Shown here in pieces: positions 1 to 9,693 of a stretch of 64,000 nucleotides of DNA. The position numbers and the translations under genes are program-made. Under the pieces are notes generated by a model. It was not told where the DNA came from. It saw nothing but the letters and a program-made list of their open reading frames with translations, and ran no database searches. Source of the DNA: Brevibacterium zhoupengii (GTDB lineage Bacteria > Actinomycetota > Actinomycetes > Actinomycetales > Brevibacteriaceae); contig NZ_CP088298.1 of the NCBI RefSeq assembly GCF_021117425.1, forward strand, positions 620,001 to 684,000. The letters are read 5' to 3'. Within the stretch, counting starts at the first letter, position 1; each line of letters opens with the position of its first letter.

Positions 1-1
1 C

Positions 2-1672
2 ACCATCGGCGTCTCCTTCGGCGAGTCCCACTCGGTCGCCGATGCCAACGGCCTGCTCGAAGCTCTGGGCATCATCGCCCGGGTCGATGAGGCGGACTTC
101 GAAGCCGCCTCGGCGGGCACATTCGGAGCCAACCACGTACCCACCCCGGCCTTCGACGAGAAGTTCCACCGCACCACCGAGTTCCTCACCCACCCGATCT
201 TCAGCGCACACGGCTCCGAGACCTCGATGATGCGTTACCTGCGCACTCTGGCCGACCGGGACCTGGCACTGGACCGGACGATGATCCCACTGGGCTCGTG
301 CACGATGAAGCTCAACGCCGCGGCAGAGATGGAACCCATCACCTGGCCCGAGTTCGCCTCCATCCACCCCTTCGCTCCGGCCGAGCAGACGCATGGCTGG
401 CGCACCCTCATCACCCGCCTGGAGAACTCGCTCGTCGAGGTCACCGGCTATGACCGTGTGTCCCTGCAGCCCAACGCCGGCTCCCAGGGCGAACTGGCCG
501 GACTGCTCGCGATCCGCAACTTCCACGTCGCCAACGGCGACACCGACCGTGACGTTGTCCTCATCCCGCAGTCGGCCCACGGCACCAACGCCGCCTCGGC
601 AGTCCTGGCCGGACTCAAGGTCCAGGTCATCGCGACCGCCGAAGACGGATCGGTCGACATCGCCGACCTCGATGCGAAGATCGAGAAGAACGCGGACAAG
701 CTCGCCGCGATCATGATCACCTACCCGTCGACCAACGGAATCTTCGAATCCGAGGTCCGTGACGTCTGCGAGAAGATCCACGCAGCCGGCGGCCAGGTCT
801 ACGTCGACGGTGCGAACCTCAACGCCATGGTCGGACTGGCCAAGCCCGGCGAATTCGGCGGCGACGTCTCCCACCTCAACCTGCACAAGACCTTCTGCAT
901 CCCTCACGGCGGCGGCGGACCCGGAGTCGGACCTGTCGCGGTGCGCGAGCACCTCGCCCCGTACCTGCCCGGCGATCCCACCTCGGCGGAACTCGTGGCA
1001 GGGAAGGAAGACGCTCACGAACTGCCGATCTCGGCCTCGATGTTCGGCTCCGCCGGCGTCCTGCCGATCAGCTTCGCCTACCTCGAACTCATGGGCGGCG
1101 ACGGTCTGCGTGAGGCCTCCCGTGCCGCACTCCTGGGCGCGAACTACCTGGCGTCCAAGCTCCACGACGTGTTCCCCATCCTCTACTCGGGTGAGCACGG
1201 ACTCGTCGGCCACGAGACGATCCTCGACCTGCGTGAGCTGACCGCGAAGTCCGGCGTCACCGCCGAGGATGTGGCCAAACGCCTCATCGACTTCGGCTTC
1301 CACGCCCCGACCCTGGCGTTCCCGGTCCCCGGGACCCTCATGGTCGAACCGACCGAGTCCGAGGACAAGGACGAACTCGACCGCTTCATCGAAGCCATGC
1401 GCACCATCCGCGCAGAGATCGATGCCATCGGCGACACCTACTCCTACGAAGAGTCACCTCTGGCCGGTGCCCCGCACCCGGCCACCGTGGTCATGGATGA
1501 CTGGGACGCCAAGTACTCCCGCGAAACGGCCGTGTTCCCGGTCAAGGGATTGCGCCAGACCAAGTACTTCCCACCGGTGAGCCGGATTGACGGTGCCTAC
1601 GGCGACCGCAACCTGGTGTGCAGCTGCCCACCGCCAGAGGCCTTCGAAGACAATGAGGAAGAGGACGACTGA
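2..1672 (+). CDS. gcvP: Glycine dehydrogenase (decarboxylating), C-terminal part
   Basis: P protein of the glycine cleavage system: with PLP it decarboxylates glycine and loads the aminomethyl group on lipoyl-GcvH. The frame is open from base 2, so only the last 556 residues are present; the family is usually about 950 residues and the start lies outside the window. The PLP site is complete, [15 protein letters not shown], with the Schiff-base lysine codon at 887-889. The motif [11 protein letters not shown] near 285-315 is also typical of the family. The stop codon shares one base with the start of gcvT (TGATG at 1670-1674), so the two are translationally coupled. Identification is secure. 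Confidence 0.97.
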   Translation, partial: TIGVSFGESHSVADANGLLEALGIIARVDEADFEAASAGTFGANHVPTPAFDEKFHRTTEFLTHPIFSAHGSETSMMRYLRTLADRDLALDRTMIPLGSCTMKLNAAAEMEPITWPEFASIHPFAPAEQTHGWRTLITRLENSLVEVTGYDRVSLQPNAGSQGELAGLLAIRNFHVANGDTDRDVVLIPQSAHGTNAASAVLAGLKVQVIATAEDGSVDIADLDAKIEKNADKLAAIMITYPSTNGIFESEVRDVCEKIHAAGGQVYVDGANLNAMVGLAKPGEFGGDVSHLNLHKTFCIPHGGGGPGVGPVAVREHLAPYLPGDPTSAELVAGKEDAHELPISASMFGSAGVLPISFAYLELMGGDGLREASRAALLGANYLASKLHDVFPILYSGEHGLVGHETILDLRELTAKSGVTAEDVAKRLIDFGFHAPTLAFPVPGTLMVEPTESEDKDELDRFIEAMRTIRAEIDAIGDTYSYEESPLAGAPHPATVVMDDWDAKYSRETAVFPVKGLRQTKYFPPVSRIDGAYGDRNLVCSCPPPEAFEDNEEEDD

Positions 1673-2955
1673 TGAGTACTGATAATTCGCCGCGGGAGAC
1701 TCCGCTGCACGATATCCACGCCCAGCTGGGCGCATCCTTCACCGACTTCGGCGGCTGGGACATGCCGCTGAAGTACGGGTCCGAACTGGCTGAGCACCGC
1801 GCGGTGCGCGAAGCCGCAGGCATCTTCGACCTCTCCCATATGGGCGAAGTCCGCCTCACCGGCTCCGACGCTGCCGCATTCCTCGACTACGCACTCGTGG
1901 CGAAGTACTCGAAGATGAAGATCGGCAAGGCCAAATACGGTGTGCTCGTCAACGAGGCAGGCTACCTCCTCGATGACCTCATCACCTACCGGATCGGCGA
2001 CGAAGAGTTCCTCATCGTCCCCAACGCCTCGAACACCCCGACCGTCGTCGCGACCCTGAAGGAACGACTGCAGGCCTTCCTGCGGGACGAATCCCCGGGA
2101 GCCGATGCCAAACTCTTCGACGAGTCCGAAGACACTGCCCTCATCGCCGTACAGGGGCCGAACTCCGAGGCCATCATCCTCCGCGCCCTCGACGAGGGTG
2201 CACATGGGGAATTCGGGCCAGCGACCACCTCGGCGGACGGATCATCAGCAAACGATGCAGCCGTCGACGGCTCCGCGGATGATTCCTCGGTGAACTCAAC
2301 CGGAATCACCGTCGGCGAGGCGGTCCGGGAGCTGAAGTACTACGCGTGGATGCCGCTGACGATCGCAGGCATCGACCTGATGCTGGCACGCACCGGCTAC
2401 ACCGGCGAAGACGGCTTCGAGCTCTACATTCCCAACATCGCCGCACAGCGCCTGTGGGAGACCCTGACGACTGCCGGAGTCGACTACGGCCTCGTGCCCT
2501 GCGGCCTGGCCTCGCGTGACTCGCTGCGTTTGGAAGCGGGCATGCCGCTCTACGGCAACGAACTCAGCCTCGAGACCTCGCCCTTCGACGTCGGACTCGG
2601 CCGCATGATCGGGTTCAAGACGAAGGAGAACTTCGCTGCCCGTGACGCGTTGGCCAAGCTGGGGGAGACCGAGCCTCCGCGTGTGCTCGTGGGACTCACC
2701 TCCGCAGGTCGTCGTGCCGCACGATCCGGTGCCAGCGTCTTCGCCTCGGCAGACGAGGTCGGCGCCGAGGGCAGCACCGCCGTCGGCACCATCACCTCCG
2801 GACAGCCCTCGCCGACGTTGGGCCACCCCATTGCTCTGGCGTTCCTCGACCGCGGACTCGCCGATCCCGGCACGCCCGTATTCGTGGACATCCGCGGCAA
2901 GGCACATGAGTTCTCTGTGACCGAGCTGCCGTTCTACAAACGCGACGAGAACTGA
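1672..2955 (+). CDS. gcvT: Aminomethyltransferase (T protein)
   Basis: Transfers the methylene group from aminomethyl-lipoyl-GcvH to tetrahydrofolate and releases ammonia. At 427 residues it is longer than the usual 360-375. Conserved pieces include the N-terminal TPLHDIHAQLGA, FDLSHMGEV (52-60) and TGYTGEDGFELY in the second half. The extra length is a low-complexity Ser/Asp/Ala/Gly insert at residues 182-211 that interrupts an otherwise normal protein. Start and stop overlap gcvP by one base. gcvH follows after 92 bp. The insert looks like a disordered loop; similar inserts occur in other proteins of this window. Confidence 0.96.
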   Translation: MSTDNSPRETPLHDIHAQLGASFTDFGGWDMPLKYGSELAEHRAVREAAGIFDLSHMGEVRLTGSDAAAFLDYALVAKYSKMKIGKAKYGVLVNEAGYLLDDLITYRIGDEEFLIVPNASNTPTVVATLKERLQAFLRDESPGADAKLFDESEDTALIAVQGPNSEAIILRALDEGAHGEFGPATTSADGSSANDAAVDGSADDSSVNSTGITVGEAVRELKYYAWMPLTIAGIDLMLARTGYTGEDGFELYIPNIAAQRLWETLTTAGVDYGLVPCGLASRDSLRLEAGMPLYGNELSLETSPFDVGLGRMIGFKTKENFAARDALAKLGETEPPRVLVGLTSAGRRAARSGASVFASADEVGAEGSTAVGTITSGQPSPTLGHPIALAFLDRGLADPGTPVFVDIRGKAHEFSVTELPFYKRDEN

Positions 2956-3047
2956 TCCGCCGATCCTGATGCTGTTGCCCCCGGTGGCTCGTACACTGGG
3001 GGCACCTGCTCACCAACTAGCTGTCAACCAAGCAGAAAAGGACCATC

Positions 3048-3446
3048 ATGGCGCAATTGCCCCCGCTCCCACAGAACTTCACCTACTCCGCTGAGCACGA
3101 GTGGATCAACGCCGGAGCCGACGCCATTGTCGGCAACACGGTGAAGATCGGCATCACCGCAGTCGCCGCTGACGCCCTCGGCGAGGTCGTCTACGTGGAC
3201 CTGCCTGAGGTCGGTGACACCGTCACCGCCGGCGAGACCTGCGGTGAGGTCGAATCAACCAAGTCGGTCTCCGACCTCTACTGCCCAGTCACCGGCGAGG
3301 TCACGGCCATCAACGAGGCCGCCACGGACAACCCCGGCGTGCTCAACTCCGACCCCTACGGCGACGGCTGGCTGTTCGAAGTCAACGTCAACGAACTGGG
3401 CGAAGTGATGGACGCAGCAGGCTACGCAGAGGCCAACTCCCTCTGA
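3048..3446 (+). CDS. gcvH: Glycine cleavage system H protein
   Basis: Lipoyl carrier that shuttles the aminomethyl group between GcvP, GcvT and lipoamide dehydrogenase. It has 132 residues, the normal size. The lipoyl attachment site is [16 protein letters not shown] with the modified lysine at residue 72. A Shine-Dalgarno AAAAGGA lies just upstream of the ATG. The 92-bp gap after gcvT contains a TGCCCCC/GGGGGCA inverted repeat and a TACACT hexamer, so a second promoter for gcvH is possible. No lpdA is present in the window. Confidence 0.97.
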   Translation: MAQLPPLPQNFTYSAEHEWINAGADAIVGNTVKIGITAVAADALGEVVYVDLPEVGDTVTAGETCGEVESTKSVSDLYCPVTGEVTAINEAATDNPGVLNSDPYGDGWLFEVNVNELGEVMDAAGYAEANSL

Positions 3447-3459
3447 CACACCCTCCGAC

Positions 3460-3532
3460 CGATGGGACCGACCACAGCTGGAATCACCCGGCTCGAACGG
3501 GCCGGAACGACCCGGCCCGGTCGGTCCCATCG
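3460..3532 (+). other. Structured element between gcvH and sdaA
   Basis: A perfect 14-bp inverted repeat, CGATGGGACCGACC at 3460-3473 and its complement at 3519-3532, encloses an inner hairpin GGGCCGG/CCGGCCC. There is no T-tract after it. It could be a terminator for the gcv genes or a structured 5' leader of sdaA, which starts 30 bp further on. No match to the glycine riboswitch core is apparent. Confidence 0.6.
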
Positions 3533-3561
3533 ATCACCCGAAAAGAATCGGAGTATCTTCC

Positions 3562-5100
3562 ATGCCATTGAGCGTCTTCGATCTCTTTACCGTCGGCATC
3601 GGCCCGTCGAGTTCCCACACCGTCGGCCCGATGCGAGCGGCATCGAGCTTCCTCACACTTCTGGGCGACAAGCTGGGATCCGTTGCAAGCATCAAGGTTG
3701 ATGTCTTCGGATCCCTCGCCGCCACCGGTGCCGGACACGGCACCTTCGACGCCATCCTGATCGGCCTGGAAGGCTGTGCACCCGACGCCGTCGAAGCCAA
3801 TGAACTCACCGCCCGCCGGACCCGCATGTCCGAAACCGGGACGATCTTCCTCGGCGACGCAGTCGGGGACGGCGTCGAAATCGCCTTCACTGAGGACGAC
3901 ATGGTCAAGCGTCCCCTGACCATCAAGCCTCGCCACACGAACGCCATGACCATCACAGCCTTCGACGCCGAAGGCCAGACCCTGGCCGAAGAGACCTACT
4001 ATTCCGTCGGCGGCGGCTTCGTCACCTCCGAGACCGAGTTCGTGGAGAAGGAGCAGGCCGCCGAGGCTGCCGACGCAGCCGAATCAGTCGACGACGATTC
4101 CGTCGATGATGAGAACGATGATCCCTCGAACTCTGACGAGGTTGCCGGGGGTGATCCTGAGTTCGCCGTTGCCGACGCAGTCATCGACGCCGAGCTGCAG
4201 TCCTACAGCGAAGAGCTCCCATACCCCTTCCACTCGGCCGTCGAGCTCCTGCAGCGTTGCAAGGACAGCGACATGTCGATTGCCGAGATCATGCTCGCCA
4301 ACGAGAAGTCGATGCGCGATGAGGACGAGATCCGTCACGGCCTCCTCCACATCTACTCCGTGATGGAAGAATGCGCCTCGGCGTCTCTGGACCGTTCGGG
4401 CTACCTGCCGGGCGGGCTCAAGGTGCGCAGGCGCGCCCACGACTGGTACCTCAAGCTCAAGGCCGAGGATCCCGACCGCGACCCCGGCTACTACTTGGAG
4501 TGGGTCAACCTCATCGCCATGGCCGTCAACGAGGAGAACGCCTCGGGCGGACGCGTCGTCACCGCACCGACGAACGGTGCTGCCGGCATCATCCCCGCAG
4601 TCCTCCACTATGCACTCAACTACGTGGAGTCGGTGACCAAGGGCGGCGAAGCTGCCAAGCACGCGGCGATCGTGGACTTCCTGCTCACCTCGGCGGCGGT
4701 GGGTGTCCTCTATAAGGAGAGAGCATCCATCTCCGGCGCCGAGGTGGGCTGCCAGGGCGAGGTCGGATCCGCCTCCTCGATGGCTGCCGGGGGACTGGCC
4801 GCGATCATGGGCGGCACCCCGGAGCAGATCGAGAACGCCGCCGAGATCGCCATGGAGCACAACCTGGGCCTGACGTGCGACCCCATCTCCGGGCTCGTGC
4901 AGGTCCCCTGCATCGAACGCAACGCGATTGCGGCAGGCAAGGCCATCAACGCCTCACGGATGGCACTGTGGGGCGATGGCCAGCACCGGGTCAGCCTCGA
5001 CGAGGTGATTGAGACGATGCGCCAGACAGGTGCGGACATGAGCTCGAAGTACAAGGAGACAGCGCAGGGCGGCCTCGCCGTCAACGTCGTCGAATGCTGA
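3562..5100 (+). CDS. sdaA: L-serine ammonia-lyase, iron-sulfur type
   Basis: Deaminates L-serine to pyruvate with a [4Fe-4S] cluster. The single chain holds both domains: N-terminal [15 protein letters not shown] and C-terminal catalytic part with [13 protein letters not shown]. Cysteines at 397, 439 and 450 and a C-terminal Cys at 512 have the spacing 42, 11 and 62, the same as the three cluster ligands and the tail cysteine described for the Legionella enzyme. At 512 residues it is about 55 longer than usual, because of an Ala/Asp/Glu-rich insert at about 165-205. A GGAG sits 8 nt before the ATG. Position after gcvH fits glycine to serine to pyruvate catabolism. Confidence 0.96.
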   Translation: MPLSVFDLFTVGIGPSSSHTVGPMRAASSFLTLLGDKLGSVASIKVDVFGSLAATGAGHGTFDAILIGLEGCAPDAVEANELTARRTRMSETGTIFLGDAVGDGVEIAFTEDDMVKRPLTIKPRHTNAMTITAFDAEGQTLAEETYYSVGGGFVTSETEFVEKEQAAEAADAAESVDDDSVDDENDDPSNSDEVAGGDPEFAVADAVIDAELQSYSEELPYPFHSAVELLQRCKDSDMSIAEIMLANEKSMRDEDEIRHGLLHIYSVMEECASASLDRSGYLPGGLKVRRRAHDWYLKLKAEDPDRDPGYYLEWVNLIAMAVNEENASGGRVVTAPTNGAAGIIPAVLHYALNYVESVTKGGEAAKHAAIVDFLLTSAAVGVLYKERASISGAEVGCQGEVGSASSMAAGGLAAIMGGTPEQIENAAEIAMEHNLGLTCDPISGLVQVPCIERNAIAAGKAINASRMALWGDGQHRVSLDEVIETMRQTGADMSSKYKETAQGGLAVNVVEC

Positions 5101-5124
5101 GGTAACCAGGGGGAGCTGCCGTGT

Positions 5125-5146
5125 GGGCGGCCCTGGGTGGCCGCCC
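5125..5146 (+). terminator. Hairpin after sdaA
   Basis: Perfect 8-bp stem GGGCGGCC / GGCCGCCC with loop CTGGGT, 24 bp after the sdaA stop. No T-tract follows, as is common for actinobacterial hairpin terminators. Confidence 0.55.
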
Positions 5147-5679
5147 TGCGCAAGGCTGCGCGGGGTCTTCACCCACCCACGCCCTCGAGACCACGCTTGC
5201 GCGTCACAACACCGGAGTGCGCACCAGCACTTGGGCACGCAGGCGCTGTCTCGGTGCGAGGTCTCTCCCTGCTGCCTGATTCGGCTGCGGGGGAGGCCGG
5301 TATCTGAGACCTACCTGCCCCGCCCACCTCCATCCATGGGCTCCATCCACACCCTGGATTCCGCCTCACATCCCCAGTCACAGTGATCCAACAACCCTCC
5401 CTGCTATTCACGCCATCCGGCCGAATGCCTGTCTCCAGCACTCCGAATAGTCATCCCGAAGTCATGCCCTGAGGTAGTGCCGGAACGTGGAACAACCGTG
5501 GAACCGCTGTTCCAAAAGCGGTGAAATGTAACGAAACGATAACGAAGCTCTGCCGCGGAATGAGCGCCCAAGAGCGCCCTGGCGCATCCCAGAGATGCCA
5601 TGGGGAAACCCCGGTTCGTTACGTTCGGAACACGCGCGGGAATCACCACTGAATGTGGCGTGAATCGCCGGTTTTCGAG
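5147..5679. other. Long intergenic region upstream of ectA
   Basis: No convincing gene. The distal part is C-rich without structure I can name. The proximal part (5475-5625) carries repeated short boxes: GGAAC three times followed by GTTCC (5475-5516), and GTAACGAA-like boxes on both strands (around 5527, 5540 and 5612). These may be regulator sites for the osmotic control of ectABC, but no site model can be assigned from the sequence. Confidence 0.4.
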
Positions 5680-5707
5680 TTGACGCTCATCCTCAGGTCG
5701 TTAGGTT
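5680..5707 (+). promoter_or_regulatory. Promoter of ectA, leaderless type
   Basis: TTGACG at 5680-5685 and TAGGTT at 5702-5707 are 16 bp apart. The -10 ends 7 nt before the GTG of ectA, so the predicted transcription start is at or next to the start codon. The only purine run before the GTG is one base away, too close for a Shine-Dalgarno. Confidence 0.65.
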
Positions 5708-5714
5708 TGAAGGC

Positions 5715-6209
5715 GTGAGAAACGCAGTCGCTGAACCTCAAACAGAAACCGATGTCCGTGTTCCAACTATGGAAGACGGTCAACACATGTGGAGACTGGC
5801 TAAAGATTCGGCCGTTCTCGACCTGAACTCCTCGTACTCCTACATTCTGTGGTGCCGAGACTTCTCGGCCACCTCGACGATCGCGCGAATCGGCGGAGAG
5901 CCCGCCGGATTCGTCACCGGCTACACCCGCCCGGATCGGCCTAACACGCTCATGATCTGGCAGGTCGCAGTCTCGTCGGACTTCCGCGGACACGGATTGG
6001 CGAAGACCATGCTCAACGAGCTGGCCGATCGCACCAATGCGCTCCGCCTGGAGACGACGATCACCGATGACAACGACGCTTCAAACCGTCTGTTCCAGTC
6101 ATTCGCCGAGCAGCGTGACGCAAATTGCGAACGTAGCGCGCTGATCACTCCGGAACTGTACCCGGACGGTCACGACACAGAATACCTGTACGAAATCGCA
6201 CCACTGTGA
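5715..6209 (+). CDS. ectA: L-2,4-diaminobutyrate acetyltransferase
   Basis: GNAT-fold enzyme that acetylates L-2,4-diaminobutyrate to N-gamma-acetyldiaminobutyrate, the second step of ectoine synthesis. It has 164 residues, normal for EctA, with the acetyl-CoA loop DFRGHGLAKTML and the family sequence SSYSYILWCRDF. The start is a GTG; the next in-frame Met is residue 19, inside the conserved N-terminus, so the GTG is required. The gene appears leaderless, with a -10 TAGGTT 7 nt upstream. ectB follows after a 167-bp spacer holding two hairpins. Confidence 0.96.
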   Translation: MRNAVAEPQTETDVRVPTMEDGQHMWRLAKDSAVLDLNSSYSYILWCRDFSATSTIARIGGEPAGFVTGYTRPDRPNTLMIWQVAVSSDFRGHGLAKTMLNELADRTNALRLETTITDDNDASNRLFQSFAEQRDANCERSALITPELYPDGHDTEYLYEIAPL

Positions 6210-6246
6210 TGCACCGCTGAAAAGCTTGGTGCCACCTGGCGTCCGA

Positions 6247-6347
6247 GGGATCAGCTGATCCCGTCTGAGGGTGCCGACCGGCGAGAGTCGCATCCGATGC
6301 TGATCGGTCGCGGCCACCGCCTTGGCGCTTGCTCACGAGGCAAGTGC
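6247..6347 (+). other. Two hairpins in the ectA-ectB spacer
   Basis: A perfect palindrome GGGATCAGCTGATCCC at 6247-6262 and a second stem, GCGCTTGC at 6325-6332 with GCAAGTGC at 6340-6347 (loop TCACGAG). The second ends 15 bp before the ectB Shine-Dalgarno. They may act as mRNA processing or partial-termination sites that tune ectB relative to ectA. Confidence 0.55.
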
Positions 6348-6376
6348 GTAATCCAGAAGTCGAAAGGACTCAAGTG

Positions 6377-7669
6377 ATGACCGACAACTCTAAGACCACG
6401 AAGCCCGACATCTTCGAAACCCGCGAATCAGAGGTGCGTGGATACTCGCGCTCCTGGCCCGCCACCTTCGCCAAGGCACAGGGTGCGAAGCAGTGGGGCG
6501 AAGACGGCAAGGAATTCATCGATTTCTTCTCCGGCGCTGGAGCCCTCAACTACGGGCACAACAACCCCGTCGTCATGAACCCTCTCATCGAGTACCTCCA
6601 GTCGGGTGCAGTCCTGCACTCGCTGGACATGAAGACCCCAGCCAAGCGTGAGTTCCTCGAGACCTTCCAGGACCTCATCCTCAAGCCACGCGGACTCGAC
6701 TACACCGTGATGTTCCCTGGGCCAACGGGAACCAACACCGTCGAGGCTGCCCTCAAGCTGGCTCGTAAGGTCACCGGACGTCAGCACATGCTGTCCTTCA
6801 CCAACGCATTCCACGGGATGACCCTGGGATCGCTGTCGGTGACCGGCAACTCGATGAAGCGCGAAGGCGCAGGCATCCCGCTGACCAACAGCTCGAAGAT
6901 TCCCTACGACGACTACTTCGATGGCGAGATCCCGGACTTCCTGTGGCTCGAGAAGGTCCTCGAAGACTCCGGCTCCGGCGTCGACAAGCCAGCCGCTGTC
7001 ATCGTTGAGACCGTGCAGGGTGAAGGCGGCCTCCGTGCCGCACGCGCCGAATGGCTGCGCGCTCTGTCCGAGCTGACCAAGAAGCACGACATCCTGCTCA
7101 TCGTCGATGACGTGCAGGCCGGCTGTGGCCGTACCGGATCCTTCTTCAGCTTCGAAGAGGCCGGCATCGAGCCAGACATCGTCTGCCTGTCGAAGTCGAT
7201 CTCCGGCTCGGGTCTGCCGATGGCGCTGACCCTCTTCCGTCCTGAGCTCGATGTTTGGGAGCCGGGCGAGCACAACGGAACCTTCCGCGGAAACAACCCC
7301 GCATTCGTCACGGCGACCGCCGCGATCAAGAACTTCTGGGCCGACAACACCTTCCAGAACGAATTGGCCGACACCATCGCCGCACTGCACCAGCGCCTCG
7401 ACTCGATCGTGGAGAAGGCTGAGGGAGCATCCATCCGTGGACGTGGCCTCCTCGCCGGACTCCACTTCGAGGATGCCGAGGTCGCCGGCAAGGTGGCAGC
7501 AGAAGCCTTCGACAACGGCCTGCTCCTCGAGACCTCAGGTCCCAAGGATGAGGTTACGAAGATCATGCCTCCGCTGACCATCTCCTCGCACGATCTGGAG
7601 CAGGGTCTCGACATCATCGAGGCTGCTGTGCTGAAGTTCGCTCCGGCCGCAGAACCTGCGGCGGTCTGA
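6377..7669 (+). CDS. ectB: Diaminobutyrate--2-oxoglutarate aminotransferase
   Basis: PLP aminotransferase that makes L-2,4-diaminobutyrate from aspartate semialdehyde with glutamate as amino donor, the first step of ectoine synthesis. The 430 residues fit the family. The PLP lysine lies in [14 protein letters not shown], and [14 protein letters not shown] is the cofactor-binding strand. I chose ATG 6377 because AAAGGA lies 8 nt upstream and the protein then starts [20 protein letters not shown]; a longer in-frame extension to 6329 has no ribosome site. It is the middle gene of ectABC. Confidence 0.97.
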   Translation: MTDNSKTTKPDIFETRESEVRGYSRSWPATFAKAQGAKQWGEDGKEFIDFFSGAGALNYGHNNPVVMNPLIEYLQSGAVLHSLDMKTPAKREFLETFQDLILKPRGLDYTVMFPGPTGTNTVEAALKLARKVTGRQHMLSFTNAFHGMTLGSLSVTGNSMKREGAGIPLTNSSKIPYDDYFDGEIPDFLWLEKVLEDSGSGVDKPAAVIVETVQGEGGLRAARAEWLRALSELTKKHDILLIVDDVQAGCGRTGSFFSFEEAGIEPDIVCLSKSISGSGLPMALTLFRPELDVWEPGEHNGTFRGNNPAFVTATAAIKNFWADNTFQNELADTIAALHQRLDSIVEKAEGASIRGRGLLAGLHFEDAEVAGKVAAEAFDNGLLLETSGPKDEVTKIMPPLTISSHDLEQGLDIIEAAVLKFAPAAEPAAV

Positions 7670-7749
7670 GCCTGCTCCCAGCTGAGCGCGAGAGCCTGGA
7701 AAGCTGAGCTTCGGTTCGCCGAGACTCAACCATGAAACTTGAATGACGC

Positions 7750-7793
7750 GTTGCCGGTGGATCGGTCGACATTTCGACTGATGCATCGGCAAC
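7750..7793 (+). other. Long hairpin in the ectB-ectC spacer
   Basis: Arms at 7750-7769 and 7774-7793 pair over 20 positions (17 Watson-Crick, two G-U, one mismatch) around a CATT loop. It lies 19 nt before the ectC Shine-Dalgarno and has no T-tract, so attenuation, mRNA stabilisation or cleavage are all possible. Confidence 0.65.
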
Positions 7794-7824
7794 CCGTCTG
7801 ATACCCCGTTTGAAAGGACCACGA

Positions 7825-8217
7825 ATGTACGTAGTCAACCGCGATGACCTCAACGACACAGACCGCGACATCAAGTCAGAGACCTGGCGCAGCCGCCGCA
7901 TGGTGCTGGGCAAGGAGCGCGTCGGCTTCTCGCTTCACGACACCGTGATCTACGCCGGAACGACCTCGACCTTCCACTACCAGAACCACGTCGAAGCCGT
8001 GTACTGCGTGCAGGGCAAGGGCACTCTGACCGATCAGGAGACCGGCGAGACCTACCCGCTCTCGGACGGCACCATGTACCTGCTCGACGGACACGAGAAG
8101 CACACCGTGGTCGCCGAAGAAGAGCTGCGCATGGCCTGCGTCTTCAACCCGCCGGTCACCGGCCGTGAGACTCACGACGAGAACGGCGTCTACCCGCTCA
8201 TCGTCGAAGAGGACTGA
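7825..8217 (+). CDS. ectC: L-ectoine synthase
   Basis: Cupin-fold cyclase that closes N-gamma-acetyldiaminobutyrate to ectoine. The protein has 130 residues, full length for EctC. Cupin motif pieces are visible as [17 protein letters not shown] and [12 protein letters not shown]. The ATG at 7825 is preferred over the upstream TTG at 7810 because AAAGGA (7813-7818) is placed 6 nt before it and EctC proteins begin near MYV or MIV. No ectD hydroxylase or Ask-Ect aspartokinase follows, so the cluster makes ectoine but not hydroxyectoine from this locus. Confidence 0.97.
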   Translation: MYVVNRDDLNDTDRDIKSETWRSRRMVLGKERVGFSLHDTVIYAGTTSTFHYQNHVEAVYCVQGKGTLTDQETGETYPLSDGTMYLLDGHEKHTVVAEEELRMACVFNPPVTGRETHDENGVYPLIVEED

Positions 8218-8251
8218 GATCCTCTCATGAGCTGAAAAGCTCCATCGCCGA

Positions 8252-8379
8252 GGTGGCTGATCCCTTGATCAGTCACCGAGGTTGAGTCCGGCCCCCGGAC
8301 CCCATAGCTGGTGGTCACGGAACTGAGGAAGATCCGCAATCTGCGGATTTCGCCCCGGTTCCGTGGCCGCCAGCTTTTT
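8252..8379 (+). terminator. Three-hairpin terminator after ectC
   Basis: Three stems in tandem: GGTGGCTGATC/GATCAGTCACC (8252-8277), GTCCGG/CCGGAC (8286-8300), and a 20-bp stem with arms at 8306-8325 and 8356-8375. The last one encloses a small ATCCGC/GCGGAT hairpin and ends in TTTTT at 8375-8379, so it is an intrinsic terminator. The rest of 8218-8533 holds no gene. Confidence 0.85.
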
Positions 8380-8533
8380 GTGCTGGTGCAGCCACTGCTG
8401 CGTCCACAGACTTCAGCTGTGAAACTCTTCGGCTTATTGACACTTCAAGTATCGTGACGCTGCCTGCCGACTGACACACTCCAAGACTCCGACTCTGGCA
8501 TTCCTCTGCTCAATTCCACCCTATGGAGTCTCC

Positions 8534-9244
8534 ATGAAGTTCATCAGGCGTGCCCTTGTCTCTGCCATTGCCGCTGTAGCGCTCGTTGTCGGTCCGGCTG
8601 TGTCCGCGGAGGCGGCAAAAATGTCGTTCGACGTCACGAAGCTGTCGGCGAAAAACATGGTTGTCTCAAACGGCAACTGCAAATATTTTGATGTTCACAT
8701 GAAGTACAAGAAGTCGAAGGTGGACAGTTGGGATGTGGAGGCAGATATTGCTGGCCGCCATGGAAGCACCACCTCCGCGTACTTTGGCAATTATCATTCG
8801 CCTTCAACGAAAGATCGGGCAATGATTTGCCCGAGTTTGGAGGGACTAGGGAAGTACAGGATCGGGCCTTCTGAGATCAGCGCTGACTATGATGATGCCA
8901 ACTACAACTCGCATTGGTATGCGCGCACCGACTACACCAAGGGATACTTCTACGTCCGCGGCAAGACCTACGCTTCCCTCGCATCTAAGCGCAGCGGGAA
9001 GACTGTCACACTGACTTCGAAGACGAAGGTCTATAACCCCGAGAAGTACGGCAAGGTCAGCTACAGCCCGAAGGTCAAGTTCCAGGTCAAGTCCGGCAGC
9101 AAGTGGAAGACGCTCAAAACGGTCACGGCCAAAAAGGGCAAGGCCACGTACAAGGTCAAGACGAAGAGCAAAAAGACCTACCGCGTGACCTTCGGCCAGT
9201 CGAGCTGGGCGACCGGCGCCACCTCGAAGTCGGCTAAGCGCTGA
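8534..9244 (+). CDS. Secreted Lys-rich protein of unknown function
   Basis: 236 residues with a clear Sec signal peptide (MKFIRRALVSAIAAVALVVG, predicted cleavage after SAEA). The mature protein is rich in Lys, Ser and Tyr. The C-terminal third looks like a beta-rich repeat domain with phrases such as KVKFQVKSGSKWKTLKTV and KGKATYKVKTKSKKTYRV, resembling the Ig-like segments that end some actinobacterial secreted proteins. GGAG lies 5 nt before the ATG. The N-terminal half is more AT-rich than its neighbours. I do not recognise a family, and no neighbour suggests a role. Confidence 0.75.
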   Translation: MKFIRRALVSAIAAVALVVGPAVSAEAAKMSFDVTKLSAKNMVVSNGNCKYFDVHMKYKKSKVDSWDVEADIAGRHGSTTSAYFGNYHSPSTKDRAMICPSLEGLGKYRIGPSEISADYDDANYNSHWYARTDYTKGYFYVRGKTYASLASKRSGKTVTLTSKTKVYNPEKYGKVSYSPKVKFQVKSGSKWKTLKTVTAKKGKATYKVKTKSKKTYRVTFGQSSWATGATSKSAKR

Positions 9245-9295
9245 CCATCTGCGAGTGATGTCGGCTAACTGACCTCCCTGGGCAGTACACCGAGG

Positions 9296-9595
9296 TCACT
9301 CACGGATGCTCAGGTCAGTCCCGTGCATATATCCGCGAGACCCTTCGAACGGACCCAGTGCTTCGCCGAGAGGCAGCCCCAGGACGCCGGGCTCAGCTGT
9401 CTTGCTGCCTTCGTATCGTGCTGCGCGGAGGTTCTCGTTGTAACGGAGTTCGCCGATCTCGGCGTCAGTGACCGTCCAGACGACCACCTGCGGTGGATCA
9501 TCATTGGTAAACGTCACTCGATGGGCATCGGCCGTGACCGACCACCCGGTCGCCTCGGCGAGGGACTTGGCCAACTCCATGCGATCCACAGCCAT
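9296..9595 (-). CDS. Hypothetical protein, 99 aa
   Basis: A small soluble acidic protein, not recognised. It starts MAVDRMELAKSLAEATG with AGGA 8 nt upstream, and is in the same direction as the AGCS symporter whose stop codon lies about 170 bp upstream of this start on the other side. It is convergent with the secreted Lys-rich gene. No signal peptide or membrane segment is visible. Real coding is supported by the ribosome site and the absence of a better overlapping frame; function is unknown. Confidence 0.6.
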   Translation of the reverse strand: MAVDRMELAKSLAEATGWSVTADAHRVTFTNDDPPQVVVWTVTDAEIGELRYNENLRAARYEGSKTAEPGVLGLPLGEALGPFEGSRGYMHGTDLSIRE

Positions 9596-9693
9596 GGCAA
9601 CTTCCTACTCGGTATAAAACAGTGACAACCACATCGGGCGCCCCCCAGAGAAGGGACGCCCGATGTGCATTCAGGATCAACGTGCCGACAGCA

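Noticed and set aside
3447-3561. Glycine riboswitch
   Set aside because: The region forms long stems but lacks the conserved purine-rich core and tandem aptamer layout.
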